NCBI GenBank assembly: GCA_029964075.1
Contig: CM057149.1
Span: forward strand, 30,952,197 to 31,016,196
Origin: Patiria pectinifera
Lineage: Eukaryota > Echinodermata > Asteroidea > Valvatida > Asterinidae
Length of the DNA: 64,000 nucleotides
Reading direction: 5' to 3'
Of this stretch, positions 13,701 to 23,061 are shown piece after piece (position 1 is the first letter of the stretch; every line of letters starts with the position of its first letter). The notes under the pieces were generated by a model, which saw only the letters and a list, made by a program, of their open reading frames with translations, was not told where the DNA came from and made no database searches. A program made the translations under genes and the position numbers.

Positions 13701-16700
13701 CCCGGATTTTTCAAAAATATAAAATAATAAAAAAATCCATGCAGCCTCCAAAAAGGAAGCGAGCGGGGACAAGAAACATGTTTTTTTTTTTACTTCGCCT
13801 AATGGTGACAGTGCAAAACCTGTTATGGAAACCTGTTTCTGATTGGTTGGTGAAACCAGTATTTTTCCAACCTGTAAAACAGACCTAGTGTCTCGCCATG
13901 CCTTCTGCGGCACCCGCCATGCTTCAAAAGTCGCTGCCAGACTTTAAAACCCTAACCCCCTAGGCCCTTGTTGCTTATAACCATCCTCAATCCTCCAAAA
14001 TCCTCCACAATTTTTCAACTCCGCCTAAATTTTTCAAAATTGTCAGACAGTCCTGCCTCAAAATGCATTCATCCTCAATCCTCCAAAATCCTCCTCATCC
14101 CAAAACTTTGCACTCGTGTTTGAATGAAGGATAACCAACGCCAAATCCTTCAAAATCATCAGACAGTCCTGCCTCAAAATGCATTCATCCTCAATCCTCC
14201 AAAATCCTCTTGTGCTTCATTCACCATTCATCCTCAATCCTCCAAAATCCTCATGTGCTTTAATCACCATTCATCCTCAATCCTCCAGAATCCTCATTTG
14301 ATTCAATCACCATTCATCCTCAATCCTCTAGAATCCTCCAAAACCGCCAGGAGGATTTTGGAGGAGTGAGGTGGGTTAGGGTTAAAAAAAAAAAAAATTT
14401 AAGTCTAAAGTTTACAGTTCTATGCCTTTTTTGTCAATTTAGAATGCGTATTGGCAGTGTTGATGGTGTGTTGACGCTTCTATCATGTGTTGACGCTGTG
14501 TTGACGCTTATTGGTACGACCCCACTTTGTAGCCGCATAGCCGGCAACAGGGTAGTTGGTTAAGTTTGTACTTAACAATTTTTCAGCAACTCTCATTCAG
14601 TTTGTGTTGCTTCGTTCTCAAGGGGACCCCCACTCAGTATCCACGTAGCTGCCAATAGACTTGAATCGTTTCTTTTCCAGCGATTCCAACCTCGTACATG
14701 TCGTAGCCAGAGAATTTAGGAAAGGACTTCCGAGTGGCGGGGTAGGCCCTATTCTGCAATTACTCCTTGTTGAAATCAATTTCTGGCCCATCTCTCAGCC
14801 CATGCACAACGAATAACCTAGCCCCACTAGTGTGGCCGTCGGTATGCTGCGCTGAACCTAAGGCCACACACCGTGGTCCGCGCACTACTGAGGACGTTTT
14901 CATAAAAACTGCGGTCCGTTTCTTACATATGGTTGTACTCTATGATGTCTCATCTGTCACTTCTGGGATGCTTAGGTGTAATGATGTTCCATTTTCCGAG
15001 ATATTCTTGAATCTTTCTGGAGCCCATATGCACTCGTGAAACGTCTGGTGATGGCAGCCATTTTGAATGTGACAAGAGATGACCTCAAGCTGTGACGTCG
15101 CGTTTATGCAAATTGCTTGTCGAGCGAGGGCACGAGTTGCAAATGTGACGGCTGTTTCCTGTGCCGTGGATCCTGAATAGAGATCATTGCACGTGGCCCC
15201 CAGACGATAAATGCATGGTACAGGAAACAGCCGCGCATTTGCAACTCGCACCCTCGCTCGACAAGCAATTTGCATAAACGCGACGTCACAGCTTGAGGTC
15301 ATCTCTTGACACATTCAAAATGGCATCACCGGACGTTTTACGAGAGTGCATAAAAATTATGGGCTCCAGAAAAATTCAAGAATATCTCGGAAAATTGAAC
15401 ATCATAACACCTAAGCATCCCAGGAGTGATAGATGAGACATCATTGAACACAACGATAAGAAAGTAAGAAACTGAGAATGTAAGAAACTGAGCGTAATTT
15501 TTTTGAAAACTTCGTCCTCAGTAGCGCGCGGTACCACGGTGTGTGGCCAGAGGTTCAGCGCAGCATACCGACGGCCACACTAGTGGGGCTACGAATAACC
15601 TAGCCCCATAAATGTGGCCTATTTACTGGACTGCCTCCGTAAACATAGGCCACACATCCACATGTACAAAAACGTGTCGACTTGCCAAATTTTGATTTTC
15701 ACATTTAGGCTTACTTTGGGGTTTTTTTGCTTTAGAAGCATTCTCACCCTCTATATAGGCTAATCAGAAAGTGCTGCCTTTTTCAGATGTCTAATTTTTG
15801 TGAAATTTCATGTTGAAATTTTGATACGCAAACGTGTGCAAATGTATCTGGAAATTTCACGAAAAATGGACATCTGAAAAAGGCAGCACTTTCTGATTAG
15901 CCTAAATAGAGGGTGAGAATGCTTCTAAAGCAAAAAAAACCTACAAAGTAAGCCTAAATGTGAAAATCAAAATTTGGCAAAGTCGACACGTTTTTGTACA
16001 TGTGGATGTGTGGCCTATGTTTACGGAGGCAGTCCAGTAAATAGGCCACATTTATGGGGCTACGAATAACCTAGCCCCATAAATGTGGCCAATTTACTGG
16101 ACTATAGTCCCATAAATGTGACTGAATACTGGACTACCTCCGTATATCAGTCACAGAGCCATGTGCGGCCTGTGAGCAGAGCGTCCTGTCGCTAGGGGAG
16201 CCGAAAATTAATTAAAGATCAAAATTATTTTGTCAGCAGAAAATCAACCCAGCTTTAGTATGAGTTTATGACTGCTAAATAGCACAAAATCGTTAAATTC
16301 AGTACCTTCAGAGGTCTAGTTATCACGGCAATTCGTCCAAGAATGCAGACGGATTTGAGCAAGCATGGCGTCTCTGATATTTACCAGACTGTTTCCCGGC
16401 CACCCTAATAATTGTCAAGAGGCCAAAGGGGTCAAGGAACCAGACAAGAGCTTTAATCTACTGAGCGTGCGTCAACTTTTTCTTCCTCCATGGTTCGACA
16501 TGTTCGACATGTTTTTGTACGATTCACCTTTTGTACATCATGTAGGCCTACTTGTAGTTGTACATGGTGGAAGTGTGGCCTTTATTTACGGAGGTAGCCC
16601 AGTCCAGTAAATTGGCCACATTTATGGGGCTACGAATAACCATGGAGGTAGGAAATGGAATGACCATAATAAAATGATACAATGACCATGATGACCGTGA

Positions 16701-17985
16701 CGTGTGGAATATGGGGAGCAACTATAGAATGCAGGGCCACGCCGGAGCAAGGTTTTTTATTTTGCTTGGAGGCGTGGATGGATAGGAGTAATACTAATAC
16801 TAATAGATATGCAAACCTGCAAAAAGTGCTAAGTACAGCGAATGCACTTCTCTTCTAAGCTTCTCATGAAGGATCGGAAGGGAGGGCGTGCTTGTAAATG
16901 TGTTGGGGGCACGGTACGGATCGGAGTCGCGGAGTGGCGGAGGCGCGGAGTCGTGGAGTCGCAGAGTCGCGGAGACGCGGGGCACTGCGGAGTGGCGGAG
17001 GCGCGGAGTCGGGGAGTCGCAGAGACTCGCGCCGATAGAGGGCGCAATTCTCGGCGGAATTTTTTTGAGAACGAGGCATCCGTATCCACTTTAAATGGGC
17101 TCGCAAATTAGGAAGGGAGGAGGGCGACGGGGCACTGTCTGGAGTGGCGGAGGCGCGGAGTCGTGGAGTCGCAGAGTCGCGGAGACGCGGGACACTGCGG
17201 AGTGGCGGAGGCGCGGAGTCGGGGAGTCGCAGAGACTCGCGCCGATAGAGGGCGCAATTCTCGGCGGAATTTTTTTGAGAACGAAGCATCCGTATCCACT
17301 TTACATGGGCTCGCTAATTAGGAAGGGAGGAGGGCGACGGGGCACTGTCTGGAGTGCCGGAGGCGCGGAGTCGTGGAGTCGCAGAGTCGCGAAGACGCGG
17401 GACACTGCGGAGTGGCGGAGGCGCGGAGTCGGGGAGTCGCAGAGACTCGCGCCGATAGAGGGCGCAATTCTCGGCGGAATTTTTTTGAGAACGAAGCATC
17501 CGTATCCACTTTACATGGGCTCGCTAATTAGGAAGGGAGGAGGGCGACGGGGCACTGTCTGGAGTGCCGGAGGCGCGGAGTCGTGGAGTCGCAGAGTCGC
17601 GAAGACGCGGGACACTGCGGAGTGGCGGAGTGGCGGAGTGGCGGAGGCGCGGAGTCGCGGAGTCTAAGAGACGCGCACCGATGGAGGGCGCAATTCTCGG
17701 AGATATCGACTGCGGCTCCACGACTCCACGATCGATTTTCGGAGGTAGGCACTGCGTCTCCACGCCTCCACGCAGCCGTACGGAGGCGCGGATGTAGAGT
17801 AAAGTGGCCCTGCATTCTATAGTTGTACCGAATATGGGGCCGGTCATGCCGGTCCGCCTACGTTGCACGGGCACATTTGCATGACAACCGAAGGATAAAA
17901 CTAAATTAAAAGCTAAGGGAAAATCAATCAAAACCCTTACCTTCAGCCCAGTACCCAAAATGATAGCGTCATATTCTTCATCCAT
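1721..17985 (-). CDS. GDI: Rab GDP-dissociation inhibitor (Rab GDI), 9 coding exons, complete
   Basis: Rab GDI extracts prenylated GDP-bound Rab GTPases from membranes and keeps them soluble in the cytosol for recycling. Coding exons, in transcript order, are 17985-17941, 12284-12177, 10209-10104, 7047-6913, 6400-6208, 5056-4925, 4504-4221, 2961-2762 and 1858-1721, each bounded by AG/GT. They sum to 1341 nt (446 aa plus TAA), close to the roughly 447 aa of vertebrate GDI. The start [15 protein letters not shown] is the family N-terminus with its nucleotide-fold glycine motif. Exon 2 carries [14 protein letters not shown], with Tyr39 of the Rab-binding platform. Exon 3 has [14 protein letters not shown], exon 6 [18 protein letters not shown], exon 7 [17 protein letters not shown] and GDPSYFPD, exon 8 [14 protein letters not shown] and exon 9 [12 protein letters not shown]. 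Exon 5 (about residues 132-196) is unusually divergent from animal GDI1/2. Identity is secure; whether it is the main GDI or a diverged paralog is open. Confidence 0.95.
3470..4053. mobile_element. Two pogo-type MITE copies, opposite orientation to 9628-10053
   Basis: 3470-3836 ends GTGACGTTCCACTG and shares GGGTGGCTTTCCCCTTCTAT and CACTTGTCGGTCTTCTGTTG with the complement of 9628-10053. 3855-4053 repeats the same internal block and ends GTGACGTTCCACTATA, so it is a partial second copy. The open frame inside 3608-3823 is transposon sequence. GDI intron 7. Confidence 0.75.
5085..5780. repeat. Relative of the GGATTTTGGAGGATTGAGG family (also 48555-48970 and about 10255-10445)
   Basis: Shared blocks are GGAGGATTTTGTAGGATTGAGG, then TACATGGCAAATGTC, then a GTGTCAAGGTCTTGGC block with GCTCAGCCATGCATAAAT, and GTTAGGGTTA at the end. 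48555-48970 shows the same order. 10255-10445 has a diverged middle part. GDI intron 5 and ABCC intron 3. Confidence 0.65.
7097..8965. mobile_element. 1.9-kb TIR element filling most of GDI intron 3, with repeated TAACGTTAGTTAC motifs
   Basis: Imperfect inverted ends: AATAGGCCCGAGACCTAATG and ACGTCAGGCTTTG on the left match ATTACGTCATAAGGTC and TTAGGTCTATT on the right. An inner inverted pair is CATATGTGTAAGGACACAAT at about 7209 and ATTGTGTCCTTACACATATG at about 8909. Inside, TAACGTTAGTTAC or its complement occurs at least six times (about 7401, 7574, 7980, 8135, 8168 and 8526), each near GGTGTCCAC or GTGGACACC. No transposase ORF is present. A short relative is at 49705-49843. Confidence 0.75.
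8992..9242. repeat. Palindromic MITE, GGGCCCAATTTCA family
   Basis: Starts GGGCCCAATTTCACGGCTCT and ends CAGAGGCACGAAATTGGGCTC. Internal arms are rich in AAGCACAGAATT and its complement. Two relatives sit back to back at 55932-56443. GDI intron 3. Confidence 0.75.
9628..10053. mobile_element. Pogo/Tc1-type MITE with TA target duplication
   Basis: Terminal inverted repeats CAGTGGAACGTCGCTATACC and the complement of CAGTGGAACGCCGCTATATA, flanked by TA on both sides (9626-9627 and 10054-10055). The CAGT start and TA target fit pogo/Tigger-like families. It is 426 bp, lies in GDI intron 3 and ends just before exon 3. Confidence 0.8.
10536..10895. repeat. TIR element with internal CCTCAATCCTCCAAAATCCT minisatellite, copy 1
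   Basis: Ends TTAACCCTAACCCC and TTAGGGTTAA. Inside, CCTCAATCCTCCAAAATCCT-type units recur about every 45 bp with CACCATTCAT spacers. Other copies: 13948-14385 (same orientation) and 56888-57239 (inverted). The ORFs rich in [10 protein letters not shown] are repeat-encoded and not genes. GDI intron 2. Confidence 0.8.
11317..11606. mobile_element. hAT-type MITE with perfect 8-bp target duplication
   Basis: Begins CAGTGGCGCACCCAAGGG and ends GGGTGGGCCACTG. It is flanked by AGTAAAAT on both sides (11309-11316 and 11607-11614). The 8-bp duplication and CAGTGG ends fit hAT elements. GDI intron 2. Confidence 0.85.
12635..13410. mobile_element. TIR element with TTGACCTCCGCCA ends
   Basis: TTGACCTCCGCCAAGG at 12635 and its inverted counterpart ending GGCGGAGGTCAA at 13410 give 13-bp ends. 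The right part contains TTATCCTGTTCACAGACAAA. No transposase is seen. GDI intron 1. Confidence 0.6.
13948..14385. repeat. TIR/minisatellite element, copy 2
   Basis: Begins AACCCTAACCCCCTAGGCCC and ends GGTGGGTTAGGGTTAA. It contains about seven CCTCAATCCTCCAAAATCCT units. GDI intron 1. Confidence 0.8.
14820..15590. repeat. Giant hairpin element 1 of 3 (about 770 bp)
   Basis: Left end AGCCCCACTAGTGTGGCC, right end GGCCACACTAGTGGGGCT. Arms pair over most of the element, for example GTCGGTATGCTGCGCTGAAC with its complement, and GCAAATTGCTTGTCGAGCGA with its complement. Dyad centre is near 15205. Flanked by ACGAATAACCT on both sides. The ORFs inside are arm sequence. GDI intron 1. Confidence 0.88.
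15602..16061. repeat. Giant hairpin element 2 of 3 (460 bp)
   Basis: Ends AGCCCCATAAATGTGGCC and GGCCACATTTATGGGGCT. Arms include CCACATGTACAAAAACGTGT and GCTAATCAGAAAGTGCTGCC with near-perfect complements. The loop is near 15830. Flanked by ACGAATAACCT on both sides. GDI intron 1. Confidence 0.88.
16073..16631. repeat. Giant hairpin element 3 of 3 (559 bp, arms short)
   Basis: Ends AGCCCCATAAATGTGGCCAA and TTGGCCACATTTATGGGGCT, continuing into TTTACTGGACT and its complement. The interior is unlike element 2; it carries a related internal start (AGTCCCATAAATGTGACTG) and a TCCGTATATCAGTCACAG stretch. Flanked by ACGAATAACC. GDI intron 1. Confidence 0.8.
16717..17829. mobile_element. TIR element carrying a GC-rich satellite
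   Basis: A perfect 21-bp inverted repeat (AACTATAGAATGCAGGGCCA plus one base) lies at 16720-16740 and 17804-17824. GAATATGGGG occurs just outside on both sides (16707-16716 is GGAATATGGG(G); 17830-17839), a candidate 10-bp target duplication. The interior is almost wholly the 210-bp tandem repeat array. GDI intron 1, ending about 110 bp from coding exon 1. Confidence 0.8.
16905..17690. repeat. 210-bp tandem satellite with internal 8-10 bp GCGGAG repeats
   Basis: TCGCWAATTAGGAAGGGAGG recurs at 17101, 17311 and 17521, a 210-bp period with about 3.5 units. Each unit has many GGAGTCGCGGAG/GGAGTGGCGG subrepeats, then GATAGAGGGCGCAATTCTCG and GAACGAAGCATCCGTATCCA. Because 210 is divisible by 3, frames stay open on both strands; these ORFs are artefacts of the repeat. 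Confidence 0.9.
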
Positions 17986-17989
17986 TGTG

Positions 17990-18125
17990 TCAGAGAATCG
18001 CGTTCGTTTTTGGCTAAAGCAAGGGGTGGAGCACAAAACAGTTTTATTCGATTAGAAAAACCCGTCTCTGCCCACTTCCTGATTTGCCTTGGAAAATCCA
18101 AGATGGCTGCTACCGGTCCCCCACC
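17990..18125 (-). promoter_or_regulatory. Candidate TATA-less promoter / 5' region of the GDI gene
   Basis: Just upstream of the GDI start codon, + positions 18073-18081 read as CAGGAAGTG on the minus strand, an ETS-type site. At 18100-18110 AAGATGGCTGC resembles a YY1 site. Both are typical of housekeeping promoters, and no TATA box is visible. The transcription start and any non-coding first exon cannot be placed. AAGATGG occurs elsewhere in the window, so specificity is modest. Confidence 0.35.
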
Positions 18126-18129
18126 TTCA

Positions 18130-19070
18130 ATGGTTAAAGAAGAAAATAGTTCCCCTTTGTAAACAATTAATCCATTAAAATAAAATGAAATGGCCGTTAG
18201 AGTACCTTTTTGTTCAATATTACATTGCCAGATAAACAGAAAACACGAATGTCGAAATGTCGATCAAAATTACTTTGCTTTTGTTTCCGCGGAAGGATAT
18301 ACTCCCAATACCAGCAAAAACAAAACGGAGTGCAGGTGTTTTACATTTACGAGGTCCACTAAAAGACGTGATAAATCGGGCAAATATGTATATATATATG
18401 AGTAAGTGACGTACGTGTAACACAAATTTTGAAGATTGATGAAGGACTTCTATATAGTTGGCCGGTTTTTTTTCATTTCAAGATGAAACATAATAGCGGA
18501 TCAGTCTGTATACACTGTATGCTCATTAAATCGAAAAGATGGAAATGTAAAACCGCACAAAAACAAAGTGTTTGCCACTATGCCAGTTTTATGTTATGAA
18601 ACAACATATATTCTTAAGATTTAACAATAACAGCATTCTCTGTAGATTTTTTTTCGCGTTTAAGCCCATTGGGTGGATTGTTCAGTTAATGTACACAAAT
18701 TGGAATCAAATATCATGTCATGCCCGCGGGTACCACCCTGTGTGCTCGGATTCTTTGAGTTCTCTTTTAATTTTGTACGGCTCGGTGATCCTGGGTTTTG
18801 ATTAAACCTAACGTCATTGTAATCAACAGAAGTGACGCGAAAGGCTGATTTAACAATTATCTTTAATTTATTTTTTATTTTTAATAAGCCTAAATCCATC
18901 CCCCGAGCTCATGAATAAAAGTTATACCCTCAAAATATTCTATATTATAGAGAGTTCTCAGCGCCGTGGGAATTGAAGAGATATGGTAATGAACCTCTGG
19001 CCCGGACTTAATTGGGGCTTTCAATTCTGAGCATTTTGGATGCTATTGGGCTCGAAAGTGGCGCTATTTT
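18130..19070. other. Intergenic DNA, nothing recognised
   Basis: Only short chance ORFs are present. AT-rich sequence with some Y-rich tracts; no domain, RNA gene or clear repeat boundary is seen. Confidence 0.5.
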
Positions 19071-19074
19071 GCCA

Positions 19075-19395
19075 TGTTGTGGAGGGATCGTTTTTCAAGA
19101 TGGCTACTTTTCCGCATTGGGGAAAATAGGGGTCGTCTTCTTTTGGTGAGAATATCTCGAAAAGTTAATGGCCAACCCACCAAAAAATGAAATAAAACGA
19201 AAGATGACATGTTGATCATCATTTTTCTGTGCAGCTTGAATACCTGTGAGAGTTCTGAGTATTTTTAAAAGAATTTTGAAGTATGGGCATTTAGCACTAT
19301 AGTGTCCATGGGAATTTACTTGCAGGGTTGCACCCCGAACAAGACATGTGGTCGCTGTGGCAAAAGATTGTACTTCGCTCGTACCCCCGCCCTGC
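19075..19395. repeat. Dispersed repeat, related copies at 21166-21480 and (inverted) about 33310-33560
   Basis: Shared features are a TTTTTCAARATGGC segment, an ATATCTCGAAAAG or GGAAATTTCTCC segment, an AT-rich stretch with AAAATGATGAAATAAGC-like sequence, and an end with CCATRGGAATTTACTTGC or CTATGGAAGTTTATTTACTG followed by GTCTGCTACCC or its complement. Copies differ in orientation. No protein is seen; probably an old transposon-derived family. Confidence 0.5.
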
Positions 19396-19539
19396 AAACA
19401 GGGCGCTGAAGGGCAGATGAGCTTCACAGAATCTTGTGAAAGAAACGGTGTTGGCATTCTGGGTAATTTATCATGACCTATGTATAAACACTTACACTTA
19501 CACTTAGGTTGATGGGTAATATAATACTTTTTAATAGGC

Positions 19540-21165
19540 TTAAGCCTTTTTTTACCCATATCCTTGTTTGTTCCAGTATGCATCTAACTTGTTATTGAAT
19601 ACATTTGTTGATCTAGCCTTCACAACTTCTGCAGGGAGACTGCTTCACTCATTGATGACCCTGATTGAGAAGAAATTCTTTCTGATGTTAAGTCCTTTCT
19701 TTAAGGCTGGTTATGATAATTTGTCACCGTGGCCCCTTAATTTGCCCAGGTTATGGATTCTTTGGAAGAACTTTCCTGATTCTATTCCTTCCAGCCCATA
19801 TATGATCTTAAAGATCTCAATTAGGTCTCCTCTCAACCTTCTTTCCCCACACAGCTTTAGCTCCGTTAGTCTTTCTGGGTACGGTTTGGACTTGAGACAT
19901 GGGATTAGCTTGGTTGCTCTTCTTTGAACTGTTTCCATCATCTCAATATCTTTTTTGAGGCTTGGTCTCCATGCTTGGATCATAGAGCAAGGACCCAAGG
20001 AGTCAGAACTCTTGGGCGATTTACATTTTGACCATTAACATACCAATCCCTCGGGAATGTCTATAGCTACAGCACTGTGACCGCAAGCCTCAAACATTCA
20101 AAGCGTGAATGCTAGCGGCCTTTGAACACGATGATCGTCGCCGCCTTTTTAGTTGGTAACCAACAACCTCCCTATATGCTGCATAATAAGTCATGTCACG
20201 TCGCTGCTCTTTTTTGAAAAATATATTTTACCACAAGATAGGTTTTTACAACTGCGCAGTTGTTAGATGTGAGTTATGAACTCAAGTTAGCAATGTGCAG
20301 TTGTTGGTGCTTAAAAGCGTTATCTGTCCCTGTAATTTGGAGATACATTGGATTTCTTTCAGATAAGTTTTCATGTATTTTCAGACATTTAAATTGGCAA
20401 TATATCATTGACGAAATGTGTTTTTTGGAAAATTTCACAAGTTTTCACACTAAAGGTACAGAGCATTTTGTTCTTCATGAAATGATTGTTTCAGTGATGT
20501 TGACCACATTGCTAGCCAGTATTATCCAACTGCGAACAAACACTTCAAAATCATTCATTTTTAGCGATGTATGACAACTGCGCATGCGTATTTACCATGG
20601 TACTGTCTACGAAGCCATGCAAACTCCTTTTCTGGCATTAGTGAGCGCGGATCTCTATTGTCTCGAGATTAGCGTAGTGAGCAACTGAGCAAGCTGGCGC
20701 CAGGTGCTTTCTATTGTAGCTTTCGAGCGCGGCAAACATCATTTACTTTTGAAGTCTTGGAGTACGAACTCCTTGGGTCCTTGCTCTATGCTTTGATGCA
20801 GTATTCGAGCTGAGGGCGTATAAAGGTCTTGTACAGCGTCGTGAAACAGCTCTTGTCAAAGTACTTGAAAGTTCTCTTTATTATTCTCAGCTTGGTCATG
20901 GCTTTGTTTGTTGCTGCTGCACATTGTTTACTTGTTTTGCAGTCCTCAGTAATAATCACACCCAGATCATTTTCTTCAGTATCATGTGGTATCTCTTCAT
21001 CTCCCAGGTGGTATTCTATTCCACTGTTGGAGTGGCCCATGTGCATCCTTTTGCACTTCCCCGCATTGAACCTAAGCAGCCAGGTATCGGACCAGGTTTG
21101 TAAGGCATAAAGGTCCTCCTGAAGAATTTTGCTGTCCTCTTCGCTGACTATAATTTGGACCCTAA
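19540..21165 (-). pseudogene. 5'-truncated, broken LINE (CR1/Jockey-like reverse transcriptase C-terminal part)
   Basis: The minus strand encodes DTWLLRFNAGKCKRMHMG, then EENDLGVIITEDCKTSKQC and TLYKTFIRPQLEYC (21165 to about 20790). After a nested insertion the frame resumes as AWRPSLKKDIEMMETVQRR and LRGDLIEIFKIIYGLEGI (19980-19711). A degenerate C-terminus near 19680-19570 resembles NFFSIRVINE, SSLPAEVVKAR and LDAYWNKQGYG, with in-frame stops. This is the thumb and C-terminal part of a non-LTR retrotransposon RT; the catalytic core and endonuclease are missing. It is a dead intergenic copy. Confidence 0.85.
19981..20790. mobile_element. Non-autonomous TIR transposon nested in a LINE
   Basis: Perfect 23-bp terminal inverted repeats begin CATAGAGCAAGGACCCAAGG (19981-20003 and 20768-20790). 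The element splits the LINE coding sequence between LEYC and AWRPS. Flanks TGCTTGGAT and TGCTTTGAT look like an 8-9 bp target duplication with one mismatch. No transposase is encoded. It is about 810 bp long. Confidence 0.8.
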
Positions 21166-21480
21166 AAAGCGCTCTATTTTGCAATGGAGTGTAGGCATCG
21201 TTTTTCAAAATGGCGATGGGCTTCAGGACTATTTTCAGGGGTGATCATCTTCAGATGGAAATTTCTCCTAAAAGTCATCACTTGACCCCCCGAAAATTAA
21301 AAAGAAAATGAAAAATGATGAAATAAGCTTTAATTTGATGTGTGTCTCGAACACCTTGGAGAGTCACGGTTGTGAGTATTTTCCCCGAATTTTTGAAGTG
21401 GCCGGAGCATTTACCATTGGGGTCTATGGAAGTTTATTTACTGGTCTGCTACCCTAGATCTCACACCCGTCGCAGGGCAG

Positions 21481-22417
21481 CAACCAGCAAGCTCCTGTCT
21501 AGGAACGCGACCAAGACACTGCCTATTTCCAAGGATATCAACCGTCCTCCCAGACAGCGGTTACCATCTCGTAAACCCATGAGTCTGGACCCTGGAACAA
21601 CCTTTCCCGAGGAGAGGGCAAGCTTTGCCAGCCTCGTCATGATTTTTGAATGATCTTGAGATTTGCCAGCTACATTGAGCTGAAGGGCGTCAAGTCAATA
21701 GCGATTTACCTGAGTGGTATCGGTAGAAAAAGCCGAATTTATCATCCTCTGACTGCCAGAAATACGCCAGAAACCATTTTCAAGAGTCTCAAGATTTCGA
21801 GAACCAGGTTCGCCACCCAACCTGTAAGATTATTATTGTATAACTGGTGATATGTTATTATGTACTTTAAACTATTACTTGATAATTGAGAATACGTGAT
21901 TTGTGGCTAAATCGACTAATTTCAACGAACATTTGTGATGAAACATCACAGCCGCCATTTTGTAAATAGTCGGTGAGTTGTGATAATTTGCTTGGACTCC
22001 GCTGAGTAGCCTGAGTTTGCATGATTTGAGTTGTAAGTATAAATTTGCGTAAAGTTCAAAACAATTCTTTTGCATAGACTTGGTGCTTCGAGTGGGTTCA
22101 GGGTTCTACTGTGAGCGATGTCCAGTCTCCAGTCCGTGTATGGCAGGACTCAAGTCACAGATCGAGGGAGGGCCAGGAGTTTGAGCCGCTGTGCAGTGCT
22201 CGCCGGACAGACTCTTCATTGAACCTGAGGGTACCCCTCATCAGGCCAACCAGAAGCCAGATATCATTTAAACAAATCATCACCCAGAGTCTTCAATATC
22301 CTTGAGCAGAGTCATCGCTACTGGTTTTGTTAAAGAATTTCTATTTGATTATTGAGTTGTAAATTGGTAGAATTAGTTTCGCCAAATCCCGGGAGATATC
22401 CTGTGCATATGTAGGGA
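21481..22417. other. Intergenic DNA left of duplication copy A
   Basis: Short ORFs at 21342-21850 and 22111-22305 show no recognisable domain. CCCCTCATCAGGCCAACCAGAAG (about 22236) could be part of an old transposon gene, but I cannot support it. Confidence 0.4.
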
Positions 22418-23061
22418 TCTGCCAAAAACCATGCTTTTTGTAAGTTCCAGGAACCTATTTTGGCATCTCATACCAAACTGATCGCAAGGCAGCGCTGGAA
22501 TACATGTGCATGTACATGTAGCCTACCTACCGGTACCGTTCCCTGTAGCTAGCTGTGGAGACGATGTGCTGGGTAAGTTACTTATCGCCCACTGAAAATA
22601 TCTTAATAATTTAATTCAAACCACGTGTATTTATTATTGTATTGATTATAGATAATTATTTTATAAACACATGTCGATTGTCTATTCGGGATTTTCTTTC
22701 TGCTGGAAATGTTCTTCTGCTGGGACTTTATCTTGGTGGAATTTCATCTTGCTGTGATTTTGTTTCGCCTTTTTGCTGGGATTTTCTTGTCATCGTTTGG
22801 TGGAATAAAGCCCCAGTAAAATGTCCTTATAGTAGTTGTGTCATGATATATAGTCTTCCTTATTACCGAGGAGTAAGACCTCAACCCACGTGGGCTATCT
22901 ACGCACGTACCACAGTGAACCGACGCACACGTGTCGCTTTGCTTCACTATTGGTATAATGCTAGGAAAACAAAATAACGCGCACTTCAACCCAAACATTA
23001 TTTACAATACTCTCAACTCTCCAATGTATTTGAGACACACATCAAATTAAAGCTTATTTCA

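Noticed and set aside
14940..15314. 124-aa ORF and others in the 14.8-16.1 kb region
   Set aside because: They lie in the arms of the giant hairpins, and the same sequence appears inverted in the other arm.
16829..18036. Overlapping long ORFs on both strands in the 16.8-17.8 kb region
   Set aside because: They are produced by a GC-rich 210-bp tandem repeat (a multiple of 3) and lack codon bias or domains. Only 17985-17941 of the minus-strand ORF is coding, as GDI exon 1.
21342..21850. ORFs at 21342-21653 and 21650-21850 as genes
   Set aside because: No domain, no splice-site support, and the first starts inside a dispersed repeat.
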